In this document: one piece after another, positions 1 to 11,712 of the stretch | Layout of the letters: each line of letters opens with the position of its first letter | How positions within the stretch are numbered: position 1 is the stretch's first letter | Assembly: GCA_021521415.1 (NCBI GenBank) | Contig: JAIQDT010009184.1 | Location: 23,803-87,802 of the forward strand | Direction of reading: 5' to 3' | DNA length: 64,000 nt | From: Bidens hawaiensis | Lineage: Eukaryota > Streptophyta > Magnoliopsida > Asterales > Asteraceae | Made by a program: the position numbers and the translations under genes | The notes under the pieces: model-generated | What the model was told of the DNA's origin: nothing | What the model saw: only the letters and a program-made list of their open reading frames with translations | Databases searched by the model: none

Positions 1-831
1 GGTGATCTCCATGTATAAGAAGAAATTTGAAATATTGGGGGCCACTAAACCTAGGAAAGTTGTTCCATCAAGTCCCTCATCTTCAAGAGGACAGAGTTCT
101 GCAACCAGAGTTGAACAACAAAGACCAGAAAGGCCACCAACTGATGTGGACCTACCTATAAACCTATTTTATGACTCTGTTTCTCATACATTGAAGGTAG
201 TGATGCAGAGTAGATAATTGAAGGAGATAATATTTAAAGATGACTTTGCAGATTATAAGAAGGAACAACTAGAAAAGATGGCAAGTCTGGAATTATATGA
301 CTATCACGATAGAAACGGACTTGCTGGTAGGCAGCAAAATGAGTTTTCCAAGTATTTGAGAAGTGAAGCAGGGATGGGATTCCCTTTGTTAAACCAGAAA
401 AATAAGTGGAGGTTATCAGAGTATGAAAAGACAAAGAGAGGCAAGAGGCTAAGCGACATAAAACATGCTAAATTTGGCTATCTCACAAGAGTAAGGAACA
501 AAAATCATTTAGCCAACATGATGACCTGCATAAGTATGAGAAGAAGGATGATAAGGCCCAACCATGAAGTTCAGCAGAATGGTAGAATTGAAAGAATTGT
601 TTATAATAAGAATGATGGTTTCTACATTCTTAGGAACTCAGCTGGTTGACATTAGGTACTATCAAAAATGATGAAGATCTGACTTTCCTTCATGATGAGG
701 ATCTGAAAGATATAATGAACTGGACAATTCCTGTAAATCATCCTCATCAACAACAGTTGTTTTTGTTCAAGGAAAGGGTAGGAGCAGTGATATTTGAAAG
801 AAGACAGGCAGCCTACAGATCAAAAAGATAA
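1..831 (+). pseudogene. Broken ORF downstream of pol in an LTR retrotransposon
   Basis: A coding remnant reads in from the left edge of the window. Frame 2 is open except for an in-frame TAA at 215-217 and runs to 649. A shift near 640 moves the coding signal to another frame, which ends at 831 with a basic tail (FERRQAAYRSKR). The polypeptide is rich in Lys, Arg and Glu, and I see no catalytic motif. It lies about 175 bp before a polypurine tract and LTR, so it is best read as the last ORF of a retrotransposon whose gag-pol is outside the window. Copia elements of the SIRE/Maximus type carry such an extra ORF after pol, and the tract resembles theirs. That lineage call is inference; the breaks are seen directly. 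Confidence 0.5.
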
Positions 832-1006
832 AGATCATGTTTGGATTAGGTTTCGCATTGTAATGTCCACTTGACAGAATTCTCACTTTGTAATATTTTG
901 ACTTTGTTATGTAATTTGATTTTGATTTGATGTGTATTTTGATCTAAGTGTAAGTAACCATAGAGGTGTTTTGGTACAGCTGAGGGTGTTCCAATCTAGG
1001 GGAGAT

Positions 1007-1960
1007 TGTTTGGATGAGAAAATGGACTTAAGGAAGATTGGAATCTTCTCAACCTCCCTGAAAATGGCTAAGTATGGACATCGGTCTCACTTAGACATCC
1101 GAGCAAGCTTTTACTTATGCCTAGAAAGGTATTTTGCCTTCCTTCAAAGCCAAGCAAGGTTTGCTTCCGGGTAAGCTCTTGGCTAACCAAGCTTTTGAAA
1201 CCAAGTATTTGAAAGATCTAGCAAGGTTATCTTTAATAAACAGTAATCCGAGCATGCTTGAGGAAAGTTATTCAAGAAACATTCTAAGGACTTTCTCTAG
1301 CAAGGTTCAACTCATAGCAAGCTACAGTGCTTCCAGCACAAGTCAAACAATGTTACCAGCGCACTTTAGTTTGCTTAATAAGCTATTTATTAACAAAGAG
1401 TTGAAGGGATCATGAAGAACACTTTGCTCGTAGGATCATATAAAGCAAAGTTTGCTATGGTCAAGAAGATTGAAGTCTTCTATGTGAGTGTTTTCTAAGG
1501 AAAATACTCTAAGTAAAGTCTACCCAGAGAACTGTTCCCCGGCACACTTCAAGGTTACCAGGTCTGCTCGAAATGATTAAAGACACAAAGTCTACCCGAA
1601 GACTTGTTTTACACTTAGTATATTATGTAATATGTTTTCTGAATATGTATTAATGATTAGGGTTTCTAGAATGAATGACAGCTGTCAGGAGGCAGGCCTA
1701 TAAATAGAATGATCTAGGGCACGCCTCCTGGATACACGCAACACACAGGACCTGAATATTGATTGACAACGATTTGATGGCTGACATATTCGTACGGATA
1801 CTCTACCTAGAATAAAATCATTCCTCTTTTAGAACCCTAATGATTTCTGTTTTGTAATCGACCTTACTATTAATGGAAATCTTTTGAGTATGTGTGTGTG
1901 TGTGTCTTTATTGTGTCCTTAAGCAACAATTAGTGTGTCATTGATTCCGCCTTTAATACA
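1007..1960 (+). repeat. 3' LTR of the left-edge retrotransposon
   Basis: A purine-rich tract (TCTAGGGGAGAT, 995-1006) directly precedes a TG start, and the segment ends in ACA at 1960. A TATA box (TATAAATAG) lies at 1699-1707 and an AATAAA-like signal near 1810, which gives a normal U3-R-U5 layout. A short GT run sits near 1891. The 5' LTR lies outside the window, so the target duplication cannot be tested. A TIR element begins seven bases after the LTR end. Confidence 0.6.
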
Positions 1961-1966
1961 CTATTA

Positions 1967-2773
1967 GGTAGCGTTTGGTATGCGGGAACTACAGAGGGAA
2001 TGGAATGATTCATTACATGGGAATTGAGAAAGTGGAGTTTGGTTGTTCAATGGAATGGAATCATCCATTACACCTGGAATCCCATTCCATCAAAACCATT
2101 CCTTCCCACCCCCCCTTCTTTTTTTTCATTCCATTCCTCCCACACCCTACTTTCTCAACACCACCACCACCTAACAACAACCACCACTACCATCGCCATC
2201 GCCACCACCTGACCACCACATTCGCCACCACCTCCACCACCACCGCTGTTGCTGCAGTCGCCACCACCACCTGACCATAACCGTCACCATTACTATCGCT
2301 TCCTGACCACCACCTTCGTTGCCGCCACCCTACCATCACCATGACTACCAATGCTACCACCACCACCAGTGCTACCACCACCTGACCATAACTATCACAA
2401 CCACTGTCGATGCATGACCACCATCTCCGTCTCCGCCACCCTACCATCGCAATCACTACCAATGCTACCACCGCCACCACCACCACCGTTTCATCGCCGG
2501 AGCTACCACCACCACCGTCTCCATTTCAGTTTTTTTTTATTTTTTTTGGAAAAAAATAAATATATTTTGAGATAGGAATGTTTTTATTATTTCTATTTCA
2601 TTCATACAATTTTTTTTGAATACCAGACAACATAAAATAATTATTCATTTCATTCCCATAGGTTAACCAAACAAGACAAATGAATGGTAATGATCCATTT
2701 CATTCTCTTGTTCATTCCATTTCTTCTTTCATTCCATTCCCTCTTCATTCCATTACCTCCAACCAAACATACC
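1967..2773 (+). mobile_element. TIR element with CCACCA-rich interior (copy 1)
   Basis: The left end GGTAGCGTTTGGTATG and the right end CCAAACATACC are inverted repeats. The flanks share ATTA on both sides, consistent with a 3-4 bp target duplication of the PIF/Harbinger type. Subterminal sequence is rich in GGAATGGAATG on the left and CATTCCATT on the right. The interior, about 2160-2520, is a degenerate CCACCA/CACCAC trinucleotide tract. A second copy in the opposite orientation is at 42785-43487. No transposase is present, so it is non-autonomous. Confidence 0.65.
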
Positions 2774-3316
2774 ATTATTCTTCTCCAATCTAGCCTCGTC
2801 GTCAACCTTCTTGTCAACATTATTTGTGTGGGTTATGACATAGATAGACTGAGAGATCAAACGGGGTATCGACATATACCTATGGGAGATGACACCTTTA
2901 GTCCATGTTATGGTTGATATCCTTACATCGTAACCAGCTTTGGATGCGTACGCCTTGTACATAAAACATAATCATCCCATGTTTTAAAATGTAGCCTGAT
3001 TGAAGGTTTTTCATCTAATGGAACATTTGGAATCCCATATTTTGTCCCATCAGATGAGTATATGTAGATGGGTTGGTCAATTTCTGCATATAATACCAAT
3101 TGAACAAATCAAAGTATATACTAATAATTGGATGATAATAATAAGAAACTAATAATGAAAGTTAATGGAAATAATGAAACTTGGTTAATTCTTACGTTCA
3201 AGGCTGATAACTTGTGGAACACTCGACTGTCTGATTAACATCTCGTTAGTTTCCGGAAAAATGGTTTGTATCTCGGAAACATCATCATTTCCTGACAAAA
3301 CGGTTTTGAATATCAT
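2774..3316 (-). pseudogene. FAR1-related gene remnant (two exons)
   Basis: Read on the minus strand, exon 1 (3316 down to 3196) starts with ATG and ends at a GTAAG donor. Exon 2 starts at 3083 after an ATATGCAG acceptor, and the reading frame is kept across the intron. Exon 2 first reads a stretch containing DGTKYGIPNVP. After a frame shift near 2960 it reads MYKAYASKAGYDVRIST, which resembles the N-terminal DNA-binding domain of FAR1/FHY3-related proteins (the FxxxYAxxxGFxVR pattern). FAR1 proteins are MULE-derived transcription factors. Only the start of the domain remains; it is cut off by the TIR element that ends at 2773. The family call rests on memory of the motif. Confidence 0.5.
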
Positions 3317-4716
3317 TAAAATGGCTAGATACTGTTAAAACATAGTAAATCTAGATAATTATAAAAATAAAATTGACATTGGGTAATCAAATAAGAATCT
3401 CAAAAAGATGCATACTATAAAGGAAAGAAGAGGACTAGTTAGAAAGCATTAAAAGATCAGTGTATAATTAGCACATAAAATTTAACGGGCTAATTGCAAC
3501 ATTATATTTGTATAAAGCTGGTGTCTGAAACTGTATACAATTATGACTAACATCATGTTTATAAAGATATGTCACTAGCAAAACAAAACGCAAATAACAA
3601 GACACTAGCCTACATACATACAAACAAAAGGTACACATGTGACAAAACGTATATACACATAGATGGATCCATACATACAAATGTATGAACATACATACAC
3701 ACAAATAGATGAATCCAACCACAATATAGCCATGATAAAAATAATTAATATTATGTTTAATACAAAATAAATTTATAAATTCAGCAAAATGTGGTTTCTA
3801 ATCCCTAGACAGTCTGATTAACGTCTATTTATGTAGTTGATAAATTCAATAAAATGTGGAACTTGCTTTAATAATCATTAGTCGGTATGCTGCTTGACTA
3901 AGCATTATGTGTAGTTGAATCATTTTCCATTGCACCTAAGAATTTGAGAAAAACATATCAATTGAACATACAAATTAAGAGGAATAATTATACCAAGATA
4001 TTATTTACCAATTTTGTGGAATCTAAAGTGAACAATGAACAAGTAAGGATTATACATTAAGGAAAAATACAGTTTTTATGGCTGAATATTCAGTTAAGCA
4101 TGTAAAAGTTAATGAATTTGATCTTTCATAAAAACAAAAAATCAAAAGACATCATAAAAACGATGGAAAAAATCAACACTAAAATTATATAGAAAAAACC
4201 ATTAAATGGTTAGTAATTGAAAATCATAACAAAAAACCATCATTAGGTATTGGAATAGCATCCGATTCATTTTATCGAAATCTATTCAGTTAAATTCCCT
4301 TCCTGGCAAATAATAAGGAAACAATAGTAGTAGGCATAAATAGAAATTGATATAAAGAATGTGAGTGAAACCTAAAGTTTTTGATATTCAATAGCTTTAC
4401 CATCGTGTTGACTTCAACCGAGACTGATTTAGGGAAGAATAATAGTAGGCATAGCAGTCACCTGTTGAATCTCACAATCTAAATCGACATTATCTTCAAC
4501 AATCAATCTGGATTAGATATATGATTAGGTTATTGTGTGGCTAGTTATCTGGGATTGTGAAATCATAAATTGAAAGTGATGAACGGTGCACATACGAGGT
4601 ATGAAACAGTCGCGGGTTATTAGAAGTTACCAATTATAACAATATAATAAATGACCAGTATACCATTGTATATAATTAAAACAAAATATTAAAAGAAAAT
4701 ACATGATTGGTTAATA
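3317..4716. other. AT-rich intergenic stretch, nothing recognised
   Basis: About 1.4 kb of AT-rich sequence with no sustained reading frame. Runs of ACATACATACA (3600-3720) are low-complexity. No RNA gene or terminal repeat was recognised. Confidence 0.5.
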
Positions 4717-4765
4717 TTACTTCTCGTACTTCTCGCTGTAAAAATACTTCTGAAATGATCCAATA

Positions 4766-4808
<43 letters not shown>

Positions 4809-5160
4809 GATGAATCTTGCGAGAAGTGATATTACAGCGAGAAGTGCGAGAAGTGAATGTATAACTCCATTAATCCTTAATTTCACCCCCTTTCATATGA
4901 TGTTACATACATATATGTAGGTTGGATGTATTTATGTCTTGATTACAAATTCAAACCAACCTACAAACATATAAATGTACCGAGCCAGATTACAAACATA
5001 CATACACATATACAAACATACGTACATGCTCACATACATATGCACCTACACAACGCAACTACACATAAGAAAGTGAGTGGAATTAGGGATTAATGGAGTT
5101 ACACCTTCACTTCTCGCACTTCTCGCTGTAAAAAAAACTTCTAAAATGATCCAATACCTA
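4717..5160. mobile_element. TA-flanked hairpin element, with a truncated second copy
   Basis: The full copy runs from about 4806 to 5160. It begins AGGGGATGAATC and contains GCGAGAAGTGCGAGAAGTG followed by a segment with AACTCCATTAATCC. The same pair appears in reverse complement at 5085-5135, so the arms form a long inverted repeat. A right-end fragment of the same family lies at 4717-4768 (CTTCTCGCTGTAAAAA to CCAATACCTA). The two are separated by a TA run at 4769-4805, and another TA run follows 5160. No coding capacity. Insertion into TA microsatellites resembles the habit of rice Micron elements. Confidence 0.6.
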
Positions 5161-5591
5161 TATATATATATGTATGTATAGGTATTGGTAATGAAGGCTT
5201 CTCATACAATTGACCCGAATTCATGAGTATGGGTCTCACCAAACCAATTAGCCTTAAACGAGTTATAACATCTCATTAAATTAAAAATTAATCTCACCTT
5301 ATATTTGATGTGAAATCCTATAAAATAGAAATATACTAAAAAATAATATGATTTAAGTATATATATATATATATATATATTAAGAAATAATTTTATAGTA
5401 AAAATGAAAAAAAAACGGGTCATAGGTATCACCAAACCCAGATAGCTTTTAAAATGGATTGTAACATCTCATTTATTTATGAAACCTTTCATCATCAAAC
5501 CTCAAGTATATTATTAACTTTTTTACAATAAATAAAATTAAAATTCATAAAAATATATATAATTATTAGAAACAAATAATGTTAAACAACG
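5161..5591. other. AT-rich stretch with degenerate repeats
   Basis: Two related segments, around 5215-5280 and 5415-5480, each contain a phrase like CACCAAACC followed by AACATCTCATT. They look like an old duplicated repeat. A TA run lies near 5360. No gene seen. Confidence 0.35.
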
Positions 5592-5616
5592 CCCGTAATA
5601 CGAGAGATAAATCTAG
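5592..5616 (+). mobile_element. Helitron-type 3' terminus
   Basis: A short hairpin (CCCGT AAT ACGAG) is followed by eight bases and CTAG, then T. This is the layout of Helitron 3' ends: a hairpin about 10 nt before CTRR, inserted 5' of T. The element body would lie to the left; its 5' TC end was not located. Confidence 0.4.
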
Positions 5617-5623
5617 TGTGTGT

Positions 5624-6331
5624 GGGGGGGATCTAAAGAGAACTATTTTTAAAGAAAAGAACTGGAGAACTAATAAAAAATTATTTTTAACTTTTTTTTA
5701 ATATTTTTTGATTTCTTTTTCTTTCCTCTTTCTAATAAGTTGATATTGTTTCTTAAAATAAATACCTGCAGATGTAGTGCATATATGCAATAATGTGTAT
5801 TTCATATTTACAATAGTGTTTTATTGCATATAATACAACAGAATTACGTTATACAATTCACATTATTGAGTATATAATATATGCATATACAAAACTATTA
5901 TTGTATGCAATGCACAATAAAGCATATACGTAATACAACACTAATGCACATATGCACTATGTCGATTTTTTTTTACTTTTGCATATAATATAACACTATT
6001 GCATGTATACAATACAAACAATTGCATATATTCTATTCAACACTATTGCACATACAAAATACACATTACTGCACATACGCGATACAAAAAAGTCGATGTA
6101 TTGCATATGTTCACTACAACGGGTTTTTTTATTATTTTTTAGTTTTTTTTTATTTTGTATATTTTTCCAATGAAGAATTCAACATATAAGAAGGATGAAA
6201 GAAAAAATAATTTAAAAATATTTTTTTCAAATAAATTATAAATAATTCTTTATTAGTTCTCTTTCTAAAAATTTCTCTTGATCCACTCCCTACTAGTTCT
6301 CTCTTTAAAAATAAGTTCTCTCTTGATCCCC
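5624..6331. mobile_element. TA-flanked TIR element with GCATATAATACA-rich interior
   Basis: The left end reads GGGGGGATCTAAAGAGAAC with ATTTTTAAAGA shortly after. The right end, in reverse complement, reads GGGGATCAAGAGAGAACT with TATTTTTAAAGAGAGAAC, so the ends are inverted repeats of about 60 bp or more with mismatches. A related second phrase lies just inside the right end (6265-6290). The interior, 5770-6110, repeats TTGCATATAATACAACACTATTGCA-like phrases. A TA run follows at 6332. Non-coding. Confidence 0.55.
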
Positions 6332-8046
6332 ATATATATATATATAAATAATGCATATAAGAGAAAGAAATAAAAAATATTGAATTTTTAAGAGTTTTGC
6401 TACATGTGATGCACAATGTACAACATATATGCATAATGTTCATATACGTATCCATATTCAAATAAGAGAATTCAAAATCCAAACAAAACCCTTTCATACT
6501 CTCAAAAGTCAAACCCTAAACTGTTACCCAAGTTCGGCTCCCTCTCTCTCTCTCTTGACACACCTCCCACAGTTACATCGCTACTTCTGACAACTTGATT
6601 TTAGCTATTCGTTCATCCTCTCGCATCCTTAATTGCAAAATCAGTCCAGTCTTGAAGGATTTTTTGATCTAAAATCGTTTTTAGATGGTACAATTGATCA
6701 AACAAAATGTTCAGAGGTCACAGTTTTCTAATAAATGATAGAAGGATGAAAGGATGTGACACACGGGTTCTGATCAGAGAGTTTCAAGGGTAAGTTTTTA
6801 GTTTTATTTTGCTTGTTGAAGCCCTAATCCTGATTTTAGTTAGGTTTTCTTATAATAATCACCCAGATGCTTTGGCAGGACTCTAATGGCATGGCTCTAA
6901 GCCTATTCAGGTATTGATCTATAACATATTTGATTAAATGTTATTACTCTTGATATGTGTTAGTTTTTAGAACTAATATTACATTATAATATGTAAGAAT
7001 ATAGAGTTAAAAGTTCCATGATCAAATTTAACTCAAATTTGCACTAAGCTTATAGGTTTACCATTTTGATGGATTTTTTGTTTATATATGCAGATGGTTC
7101 AACATGAGTAAACTGGGTACTAATGTTGGTAGTGTCATTAAATATTTTTTTTACATTACGCTTGAGCTTCTATGTGGTTAGATAGTTTGTTCTTCATTTA
7201 CAATCGAATCCTAGCCGGACAGTTTATATTGTTGCAGGTTGTGATCTGACAACTTGCTAGCCAGAAGGACAACATAGTAAACATATAGAAGTAAATAGTT
7301 TTTATTTGATGTAAAGTGTTTCAGTTTTGCTTGTGAGGTTTATGATTATTGTTATTTGATTTATGCAGAGCGAGTACCCTTTTTTGTCGAGGTTGAGTGA
7401 GATTACAAAGTTAAGTCGAGTCAGCAAGGTTTTTCTGTTCATATCAAGGTACAAAGTTGTGAGGTTTACAGTTGTTATTTGTTTCAGTTCATATCAGAAT
7501 AATTGTTATAATTATAATATATAAATCATGATAAAATTAAGTAAATGATAAACAAGCCAGATTCGATCTCTTGAAAGTTAAAGGAGCTTAAGCTCAACTT
7601 GAGCCTAACGATAAGCTTGTTTAATAAATGAGACATCTTTTGTAATTAATATTCAATACTTTTAAGTATATTTTTACAGAATAATATTTATATAAATTAT
7701 GATAAAAATTACTAGATGATAATTGGCCGAATTCAAGCTTTTGTAAGTTAAACGAGCTAGGGGTCAGCTTGATCTTAAAAATTTTGATCGGGGTGGTTGG
7801 CTAAAACGCTATATTTGGCCCATTTCATTTTAATGCATCGACTATTTATGAACAACTTGATTCACTAACTCATTTAGAACCCGTTTTAACCAATTTTTTT
7901 GATAACCCACCAACTCAATTAACACGTTTGCAGCTTGGTTATTCACCCGCGAACCCATTTGACATGTTTTCTAGAATATAACTAGCATAACGGTATTAGT
8001 TATTTAGAGCAGTGTTACAATTTACTCTTATTATATTTTTTTGCAG
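6332..8046. other. Possible decayed 5' part of an LRR gene; otherwise AT-rich
   Basis: A CT-rich stretch at 6540-6560, followed by several short segments with GT-AG-like borders (for example one ending CTATTCAG before GTATTG near 6910, and one after TTTATGCAG at 7368), suggests the leader and first introns of a transcription unit. Its recognisable part is the LRR remnant starting at 8047. None of the short segments gives a protein I can name. From 7550 to 7790 there are degenerate AAGCTTGAGC-type repeats. Confidence 0.25.
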
Positions 8047-8460
8047 GATATAAATTTAGGCGAATATCTGGGCCTTGATGATAATGGATGCTATTTATTC
8101 TCTTGGATCATCTTTACTAACTGCATATATTTCTGGTTTAGATGTTACAGATTCGGGGCGGTTAAATATTAAATACTGCAACAACATTGAGGACCTAAAT
8201 TGTAATTTCTGTGACAAGATTTCAGATGCCGGGCTAGGCTGCATCAGTGGTACATTTTTGCACTCAAGATCAAAAAGAAATTGAACCTTTAATTTGTCTT
8301 CTATTATTAATTTATTTTGTAATAATGTTTAATTTTTCAAGTTTTTCGAACTTGAAATTTGAAGAGTTACCGCGACAGGAATGAGTTCGCTTTCGGGTTT
8401 GGTCAGTTTGTCAAAGCTAGACTTGGAAAGATGTACATGGTGGCCTTGTTCATTTAAAAG
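8047..8460 (+). pseudogene. LRR (AMN1/F-box-like) protein gene fragment
   Basis: A first exon starts after TTTTTGCAG at 8047. It reads DINLGEYLGLDDNG, shifts frame near 8085, then reads SGLDVTDSG, YCNNIEDLN and CDKISDAGLGCIS before a GGTACA donor at 8249. A second exon, from about 8346, reads GMSSLSGLVSLSKLDLERCT. It then shifts frame again within HGGLVHLK and meets a GTATT donor at 8460. The spacing of Leu and Cys is that of cysteine-containing LRRs in plant proteins of the AT1G15740 type. At least two frameshifts and loss of downstream repeats make it a pseudogene. The function of the parent family is poorly defined; the match is from memory. Confidence 0.55.
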
Positions 8461-9338
8461 GTATTATTTGTGAGAACTCATAATTTTTATTGTTTGTCAT
8501 ATCAAATACGTTTTTCAGTTTCTTGGTAGTGTTTTGAAAGTGAATTTGTGATTGAGTAATTAAAATAAAACTTGAGATGAATAACTATGGTATTAGCTAA
8601 AGAACTAGATTCAACAAGGGTATATAAGTAATTTTACACCAACCCTTTGATGATCAATTTTGTTTCAGCTAATATCATACTGATTATTTGTCACCCAAAT
8701 AATCATAAAACTTGTATTCCAATAAAATACGAAAAAAAAAACATTTGTGTTTTGTTGAATTTAGCTTATGTATATAATGTAACAAGTTTGTTACTACCAA
8801 GTTTAACATGACAGTTATACAAATGTGTTTTATTTTAAAAGTGCTGCAAAACCAAAACAACAAATTCGTTAATTCGGACAACAGGTTAATAAAAGTAATT
8901 TAGATATGATTATCTTATTGTTATTATTATTGTCATTTGTCATAATGATCGTAAACGAACCAACAAACACAACTGGAGCATGTTGGTTTAACTTTAAGAA
9001 AACAAATGATCATAGACGGACAGTTAAACGAACAGAGTTTTCTTGTTCGTGTTCGTTCGTTAAGAGAAGGAACTTGTTCGTTAATAGTTAATGAACAAAG
9101 ATAAACATACAAAAACTCAAAGCACATAAATGAATGAATATGAAAAAACATAATGAACAATATAAACAAACACAAACTAAAGAAAATAAATGATATCGGT
9201 ATGTGTGATCGCAATTCTTTTTTAACCATTGTTTAACCATGCACAATTTATACAAAAAAACATTTTAACAATTTTTAAATCGAACTCAAGGCTTCATAAG
9301 TTTGAATCTTCAAAGCTAAAAGTTGATGGTTATTACAG
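8461..9338. other. AT-rich stretch with GTTCGTT-rich segment
   Basis: No gene recognised. Between 8990 and 9090, phrases such as GTTCGTTCGTTAA and TTGTTCGTTAA recur. This is a degenerate repeat of a type common in plant intergenic DNA. Confidence 0.35.
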
Positions 9339-9449
9339 GGATCCTAATTACATTGATTTTCTTATGCATTCATGGCTGATTACACCTGGAAGTTCAACAT
9401 TTCAGCACCTTACTGTGCCATCAACAAGAACAGAGCAGCTCTTGCTAAG
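9339..9449 (+). other. Exon-like segment of unknown gene
   Basis: A 111-nt segment lies between a TTATTACAG acceptor and a GCTAAG/GTTTG donor and has one fully open frame. A second frame, open over the last two thirds, reads WKFNISAPYCAINKNRAALAK, cleaner in composition than the first. I do not recognise the family. It may be a captured exon, for example inside a transposon, or a remnant of a host gene. Confidence 0.25.
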
Positions 9450-9551
9450 GTTTGAATAGTTTTTTTATTATTTAAATTATATTTTCATAAACTTTATGAA
9501 ATCGTTGCTGAAACAATTTTATAAACGAAAACATATCAGCTCTTGCTCTCT

Positions 9552-9574
9552 ATGTGTGTGTGTGTGTGTGTGTA
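9552..9574. repeat. TG dinucleotide microsatellite
   Basis: Uninterrupted TG run. Confidence 0.9.
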
Positions 9575-11683
9575 TTTTATCTATTATTTTTAATTTAATT
9601 AATTAAATCATTGCTAAAGAGAAGTTATTTCGATCTCCTCATTTAGATCTAGACAGTGGAGGTGACAGATCTGTAAATCAGATGCTGGGTGGGATGAGAG
9701 GGGAGAGAGAGAGAGTTCAGATGTTGGGCGGGATTTCAAAATTTGGATGGAATATATGTGAAGCAAATCTAAGTATTACACATTCAATATGAGCAAATCT
9801 CAGTATTGTTTGACTTGATATCACAATGCACCCTTTTTGGCTCAATAGCCCAGTGCGTTTGCTAAAGCCTGCAAAATAGTTGCATCATGAGTTATTGCTA
9901 ATAAACTAAAACCATTGTTTAAATAAATATTTAGCTTTAAAAGGAAACTCTTTCTGAATAGATGATTACTTGTTTTAGGCAAACAACTTCAAAAAAAACA
10001 AGGAATCATAATTTTTAAAAAATTAAATAATTAAATAATTATTATACGTAAATTAAGTACTAATATTGAAATTTACGCCTTTGTGGTACCGAGGATACGT
10101 TTCATACAAGCCTCCCGAGTAAGATATCCAAGTTGGCGCTTAGATCCATGAAACCTTAACATGCTCATGTGCCAACAACCTAAAGTTTCATTTAAAATAA
10201 GTTACTTACATAATCTTCGCAATACTTGTCTCAAAGATATGACTCAGATTCAAAAGGTTGAAGTTCCGTCTTAATAAGTTCGTCATAAATTAATTCAAAA
10301 AAGTGTCATTTGCATGCTTGTTAATATACATGTAGACATAACTGTGCCCAATAAAATATAAAATTTAAGGAAAACAAAAGACTTAACAATATCCAAACCT
10401 GTGAGTCTCTTGAAGACAATATCCAAGATAACTATTTTTTTATATCGATCATGTACAATTGCTTCAACTCAAATTCCTTCTATGCTTATTCTCTGCTATT
10501 AAAATATAAAAATGATCAACCCCTTACTAAAAAATTCATGAATAACACATAACAAGATTAGAAAATGAATAAAACTTACACATTGTCAAAAAATCATCTT
10601 GACAGCAACAGGCGGGCCCTATACCAATAAAGAGAACACAAAAGCAAACCAGCATGTTCTCAAGCCCTTTGACCTTCTCTTATCATATCATTTATAAATA
10701 TTAGGTTGGACTATAACTAAACAATCTATATAGAGCAAAAACTATTAAAGTTACTACCTCTGTTAGAGGCCTAATAAGTTTTTCCTACCCGCGGTGATCA
10801 TATTGCCACACCTTTTGACGACTAACACGTGGAAAAATGAATAACCATAAAGCACATAATGATAAATTTGGCAAAACATTAATATAAAATTTTAAAACAC
10901 GAACAAAAAAAAACATACTGTAATGTAGCACTTATCACAACCATTTCCACCCAACCCTCTTGAAGCTCAGCAATTCAAAACATAACGAACGTAACAGTTG
11001 CAAATGGTTTAACCAACACGTCACAAAAACAAAAAAAAAAATATTAATTATGTGCAAATTATAAGCCATGGAATTTCCCAATATACATGCTCTGTGGATC
11101 TACCATTGAGTCCAGGTTTGGTGAAATTAAGGTTTCCTTTTTAACCTGTAGATAGAATAATAATTGGTAGGAGTTAACCAGTAGCATATCATGAAAAAAT
11201 TAAAGGACGAAGATGAATAACACAATTAGAACCCTAGGAACCAAAACGAAGCACCGCCTACTCATCTGCGTAGAAAAATGGTGAGGACAGGCTTCATGAG
11301 ACGGAGAAGATTGGAAGAAAGCCGGAGAATCCTTATCTGATTTATCTCTCTATTCTGTAGATGGTGTCGTGAGAAAAAACCATGGATTTGACTGGCAGTG
11401 TGATGTTGAAGATGGTGATGGTCATGGTGGATGTTTGGCGATTAGGGATAGATGCCGATGAGGAAGAGTGCGGTATGAGAAAATTAGGGTTTACATATCA
11501 GATCTGAATTCAAAACTTGAAATGGATTGTGAGATTTGGGTGGGATTATTGAAAACAAATATTTTATGCAGTAAGCACTTATACACCCTGCTTAAAAAGT
11601 TTGTACCTCCTAATTTTAAAAGTTTTTGATGAAATGACTGGTTTGCCCATCTTATATGTATATTAATATAGTGTACACACACA
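9575..11683. other. AT-rich stretch with a few exon-like scraps, no gene named
   Basis: On the minus strand, 10200-10080 reads in one frame through LRFHGSKRQLGYL and REACMKRILGTTKA to a stop. A segment near 10290-10240 reads DELIKTELQPFESESY before a stop. At 11480-11240 (minus) the sequence looks like a leader: AACCCTAAT, then a short 27-codon ORF, CT-rich. These could be parts of one unrecognised minus-strand transcription unit, but no continuous model can be built by eye. Confidence 0.2.
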
Positions 11684-11712
11684 CTAGTAGGTACCCGCGC
11701 GATGCGGCGGGA
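11684..11712 (-). mobile_element. Helitron-type 3' terminus (minus strand)
   Basis: On the minus strand, a GC-rich hairpin (CCCGCCGCATCGCGCGGG) is followed by TACCTA and CTAG, then T. This is the standard Helitron 3' layout. The element body extends to higher coordinates; its 5' end was not found. The GC-rich hairpin stands out in an AT-rich area. Confidence 0.55.

Noticed and set aside
2187..2486. Val/Trp/Arg-rich minus-strand frame and matching plus frames
   Set aside because: Same cause: the CCACCA tract of the other copy of that element.
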